From: Aliamphritea hakodatensis
GTDB taxonomy: Bacteria; Pseudomonadota; Gammaproteobacteria; Pseudomonadales; Balneatricaceae
Reading direction: 5' to 3'
NCBI RefSeq assembly: GCF_024347195.1
Contig: NZ_AP025281.1
Coordinates: forward strand, 4,526,001 to 4,590,000
DNA: 64,000 bases
Shown: piece after piece, positions 61,223 through 64,000 of the stretch
Numbering within the stretch: position 1 is the first letter of the stretch
Layout: each line of letters begins with the position of its first letter
The notes under the pieces: model-generated
Database searches by the model: none
The model's input: the letters and a program-made list of their open reading frames with translations, nothing else
Told to the model about the DNA's origin: nothing
Made by a program: the position numbers and the translations under genes

Positions 61223-61712
61223 TATTTTTATCCAGTAATTTTATCAGTCCGCTAAGTGCCTGTTCTATCGCCTGAAGTCGCACTGCAGCACGATCACCCG
61301 CAAACTGATATACCTTTGTAAAAGATGTGGCCGCACTGTGCCAGGCGATCCATACCGTCCCAACAGGCTTAGCGTCAGTTCCTCCTCCGGGTCCCGCGAC
61401 GCCGCTCACAGCCACACTGATGTGCGCCTGACTATTCGTCACAGCTCCCGTCGCCATTGCCTGCACCACCTGCTCACTGACAGCACCATAGGCCTCAATG
61501 ACAGACGCAGGCACATCCAGCATACGAGTTTTTGCCTGATTACTATAGGTAACAAAGCCGGCATCAAACCAGGCTGAGCTTCCTGCCAGTTCGGTAATCG
61601 CGGTAGCAATTCCACCACCGGTGCATGACTCAGCCGTTGCAATCATAACCCCCTGACTTTCGGCCAGTGTTGCCAGTTCCCGAACCCGCTTTTCAATTAT
61701 TTCTGTTGTCAT
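61215..61712 (-). CDS. pncC: Nicotinamide-nucleotide amidase (CinA C-terminal domain family)
   Basis: Converts NMN to nicotinate mononucleotide in pyridine-nucleotide recycling. I chose ATG 61712 (MTTEIIEKRVRELATLAES), giving 165 residues, the normal length of the stand-alone domain; an upstream start would add 27 residues with no homology. Motifs: IATAESCTGGGIATAITELAGSSAWFDAGFVTYSN with the catalytic Ser, and SGVAGPGGGTDAKPVGTVWIA. The ribosome-binding site is weak. Its place ahead of recA is the conserved one. The N-terminal MoCF-like part of full CinA is absent. Confidence 0.93.
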   Translation of the reverse strand: MTTEIIEKRVRELATLAESQGVMIATAESCTGGGIATAITELAGSSAWFDAGFVTYSNQAKTRMLDVPASVIEAYGAVSEQVVQAMATGAVTNSQAHISVAVSGVAGPGGGTDAKPVGTVWIAWHSAATSFTKVYQFAGDRAAVRLQAIEQALSGLIKLLDKNTV

Positions 61713-61863
61713 ATATTTCGTGCTGCAGAAGAATAGAATACCTATAGAATGCGATGTATCAGACAGTGCTGCAAGAGGACAGGCATTCAGCAAACAGCTA
61801 CCGGCAATAAATGATGTTTTACCCGGAGGTTTTCCTGCAGCAGCTCACTGAAGCGATGTAAGG

Positions 61864-62655
61864 TTAATCTACCGCCTTTACGTGGCGCCCCAGCCGCTGC
61901 ATCCAGATCTGATCTAAACTGCCATTCTCCAGCAACACTTCATAGGCTGTGTTAAACGCTTTGATCAGATACTCTCCCTCAGGATGTTGCTTACTGATAA
62001 TCAGATATTCCGAGATGGTCCGGAACGGTTCTTCAGCTGCCACAATCATCTGGCCAGCTTGCTGACCCAACTCCCTGTTCACTGAACTCCAGCCCACCAG
62101 ATCGTTCGACACGACAAAGTCGACCCGCTTTGCTGACAGCATCTGAAAACATCCATCCATATCCCGTGCTTCGAAACGTTCCAAACGCGCCTGTTTAACC
62201 ATGTCCCTGAGCTCAGGCTCGGTCTGATAACCGAGGGGCTGACAATAGGATAAACCGGCCAGATCATTTGCTCTGGTGAATGTGAACGCTGCATGTTCAT
62301 GCATAAACACCCTGATATTTATCCGGTTCACCGGCCGCGAGTAGAAAAATAATTTTGACCGTTCAAGGCCCCAGGCATATGGAAACGTTGCATCACTCTG
62401 AACATTCAAAACCCGCTGGTAAGCCCGGTTCCACGGATAAAAACCCAGCTTTGGCCGATACCCCATTTCTGTAAACACCCGTGTCACGACTTCAGAAACC
62501 ACACCCCCTTCAGGCAGCTCACTGCTAACGTAAGGTGCGTAATCCGGGCCGGTAGCCAGATCAACTACCTGCTTCGCAGCTACCGTATGAACAGCAGCAA
62601 TGCTGAATAAAATGCCTGCCAGGACACCACGTAGATAAACGAACCTGAAACTCAT
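61864..62655 (-). CDS. Periplasmic solute-binding-family (SBP_bac_3-like) protein
   Basis: Start ATG 62655 (MSFRFVYLRGVLAGILFSIAAVHTVAAKQ) gives 263 residues with a clear signal peptide cut after VAA; a GTG at 62673 is an alternative. The mature protein has the family-3 solute-binding pattern: LATGPDYAPYVSSELPEGGVVSEVVTRVFTEMGY, an aromatic-rich segment FYPWNRAYQRVLN, then the second lobe and LIKAFNTAYEVLLENGSLDQIWMQRLG. No permease or ATPase gene lies beside it, so it may be a stand-alone sensor or orphan binding protein; many in marine bacteria are. Ligand unknown. Confidence 0.82.
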   Translation of the reverse strand: MSFRFVYLRGVLAGILFSIAAVHTVAAKQVVDLATGPDYAPYVSSELPEGGVVSEVVTRVFTEMGYRPKLGFYPWNRAYQRVLNVQSDATFPYAWGLERSKLFFYSRPVNRINIRVFMHEHAAFTFTRANDLAGLSYCQPLGYQTEPELRDMVKQARLERFEARDMDGCFQMLSAKRVDFVVSNDLVGWSSVNRELGQQAGQMIVAAEEPFRTISEYLIISKQHPEGEYLIKAFNTAYEVLLENGSLDQIWMQRLGRHVKAVD

Positions 62656-62854
62656 AGGAATACACTCTGCCACGGATCATTCAAACGTTATTTTTGTGCT
62701 AAGAACATGAATTTATAACAAATTTCCATAAAATTTGCAGACATAAACCTATGAAAAACAACAGGTACTGTTTTCCGTTTTATGCTGACCCGCTTTTACA
62801 GTCACACCTGTCACGCAGAACCGTTCATCTCCAACGATAAACAGAAACAAAAAA

Positions 62855-62873
62855 AGCCCTGACAAACAGGGCT
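62855..62873 (-). terminator. Intrinsic terminator after the cadherin-domain gene
   Basis: Stem AGCCCTG / CAGGGCT with a five-base loop and seven T residues on the minus strand, 67 bases past the stop of the gene at 62940. Confidence 0.9.
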
Positions 62874-62896
62874 AAAAGGTGAGTGTAGCTCTTACA

Positions 62897-62927
62897 AATC
62901 ATGACCAGCCCGGGGCTGGCCATGATT
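62897..62927. repeat. 31-base near-perfect palindrome
   Basis: AATCATG-ACCAGCC / GGCTGG-CCATGATT, a strong hairpin directly after the cadherin-domain stop and before its terminator. It may protect the mRNA 3' end. No T run follows. It could be a REP-like element if found elsewhere in the genome. Confidence 0.75.
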
Positions 62928-62939
62928 CATTACGTCCTG

Positions 62940-64000
62940 TCAGAACCAACTATCCTGATCTGAAAAAGTCTCTAATGGCGGCGACTGAACAGAGGTATCC
63001 AGTTGCTGTACGGCTTCCTGAATATTACCCTGCCGGCTGCCAGTTTCAGTTTGTTCCCGGGCACTGTCGTCTGTTTTCTCAAACAGTGCATCCAGATCAT
63101 GACTTTCACCATCATCCAGCAGGTCCGCAACATCCGGTATTCCGGCAATACTGTTATCAGCAGCACCTTCTCCTGACCATGGCTGTAGATTAGCCGTGTT
63201 ATCAGAAGCTCCGATATCACCAGCCACAGGAACAGAGCCATCACTCAGAACCCCGGCAAAGTCACTCGCAAGGGCCTGATCGCCGAATAAAATCACCGGC
63301 GGTTCATTGACGTCCCGTACCGCGATGTCAAATTCCTGCTCTTCAACGGTGCCGTTGCTGGCCGTCGCCTGTACCCGGACGGTATGGCTGTTATTTGCCT
63401 CGTAATTCAATGGTCCGGCTACTGTAATTTCACCGGTTTGAGCATCGATAGCAAAACGGCCTTCAGCATCATCAGCAAGCGCATAGCTAATACTGTCATC
63501 CGGCCCGGCGCTGGCATTAGCAATAATCCCAACCGTTGTACCTGCCACACTGTTTTCATCTACGGCGTTATCAGCCGTATCTACATCCACCACAGTGCTG
63601 ACCGGTGTGACTTCAACAACGTCAATCACGCCAATGATCAGGGTTTGCTGATCAGTTTTTCCACCAGCATCTGTGACCGTTACCGTAACGGTCACTGCGG
63701 TTTCCGTTTCATAGTCCAGACTCTGATCCGCTTTCAGCTTCAGAATGCCATCAACAATTTCAAAACGGCCATCATCCACACTGTATGTAGCCGTATCTGC
63801 CGCATCCGGATCCTGCACGGCCAGCGTAGCAATCGCCGCACCGGTAACACCTTCCTGTATCGCGAGCGTTAACGGATTACCTGCGGCATCAAGCCCCTGA
63901 ACACTGAGGTTATCGATACCCCAGGACTCGTCATCAATGCCTTCACTGATGCCGGGATTTAAGCTGTCACTCAAGCGCAAGATCACATCGGTGCCCGGCT
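62940..64000 (-). CDS. Cadherin-domain surface protein, C-terminal part (N-terminus outside window)
   Basis: Frame open to the right edge; at least 353 residues visible. It starts inside a lectin-like segment (PGTDVILRLSDSLNPGIS, then SWGIDNLSVQG), followed by two cadherin-like domains: ~LAVQDPDAADTATYSVDDGRFEIVDGILKLKADQSLDYE and ~GRFAIDAQTGEITVAGPLNYEANNSHTVRVQA, with the calcium-type DVNEPP linker. The last ~130 residues (IGASDNTANLQPWS to ETFSDQDSWF) are acidic and low in structure, with no RTX repeats. It is probably another large surface or secreted protein; the missing N-terminus prevents a firmer call. A GTG at 63986 is not a real start because the frame continues upstream. Confidence 0.75.
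   Translation of the reverse strand, partial: PGTDVILRLSDSLNPGISEGIDDESWGIDNLSVQGLDAAGNPLTLAIQEGVTGAAIATLAVQDPDAADTATYSVDDGRFEIVDGILKLKADQSLDYETETAVTVTVTVTDAGGKTDQQTLIIGVIDVVEVTPVSTVVDVDTADNAVDENSVAGTTVGIIANASAGPDDSISYALADDAEGRFAIDAQTGEITVAGPLNYEANNSHTVRVQATASNGTVEEQEFDIAVRDVNEPPVILFGDQALASDFAGVLSDGSVPVAGDIGASDNTANLQPWSGEGAADNSIAGIPDVADLLDDGESHDLDALFEKTDDSAREQTETGSRQGNIQEAVQQLDTSVQSPPLETFSDQDSWF

Overview
The window comes from the chromosome of a motile gammaproteobacterium, most likely a marine member of the Oceanospirillales. The evidence is the gene content and order: a flagellar cluster with sigma-54 and sigma-28 promoters, a sodium-pumping oxaloacetate decarboxylase, and the gammaproteobacterial housekeeping block pncC-recA-recX-alaS-lysC-csrA-tRNAs. 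The family assignment is inference; the gene calls mostly rest on plainly readable protein motifs.

Region 1 (1-21.6 kb) is flagellar and chemotaxis. On the minus strand lie fliD (cut by the window edge), flaG and fliC, then flgL-K-J-I-H-G-F and flgE-D-C-B, then cheR-cheV. On the plus strand are a FliT-like gene, flgA, flgM and flgN. Two clear sigma-54 promoters precede flgB and flgF. Three sigma-28 promoters, all with a 14-base spacer, precede fliC, flgK and flgM. The exported axial proteins are unusually large (FliC 801, FlgE 792, FlgK 914 residues).

Region 2 (21.6-32.2 kb) holds tRNA-Arg(CCT), a receiver-TPR protein whose receiver lacks its phosphoacceptor aspartate, an HDAC-family deacetylase, oadGAB, thiI, and a two-gene signalling unit (receiver-CheC phosphatase plus PAS-GGDEF cyclase).

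Region 3 (32.2-54 kb) is a surface-adhesin locus. One 5,429-residue RTX adhesin contains 32 near-identical 309-bp VCBS units in two arrays, separated and flanked by non-repeat beta-sandwich modules. A divergent operon encodes two different type I ABC exporter subunits and an HlyD adaptor, joined by ATGA overlaps. The two ABC subunits have complementary defects in their ATPase motifs, which predicts an asymmetric heterodimer with one consensus and one degenerate ATP site. No TolC-type outer-membrane partner is in the window. The neighbouring cyclase unit suggests, but does not prove, c-di-GMP control of adhesion.

Region 4 (54-62 kb) starts with a T-poor non-coding stretch carrying a 13-bp tandem repeat. 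Three identical tRNA-Arg(ACG) genes and tRNA-Ser(GCT) follow, then csrA with a structured leader, lysC, alaS, recX, recA with a LexA box, and pncC.

Region 5 (62-64 kb) has a periplasmic solute-binding-type protein and the C-terminal end of a second large cadherin-domain protein that runs off the right edge.
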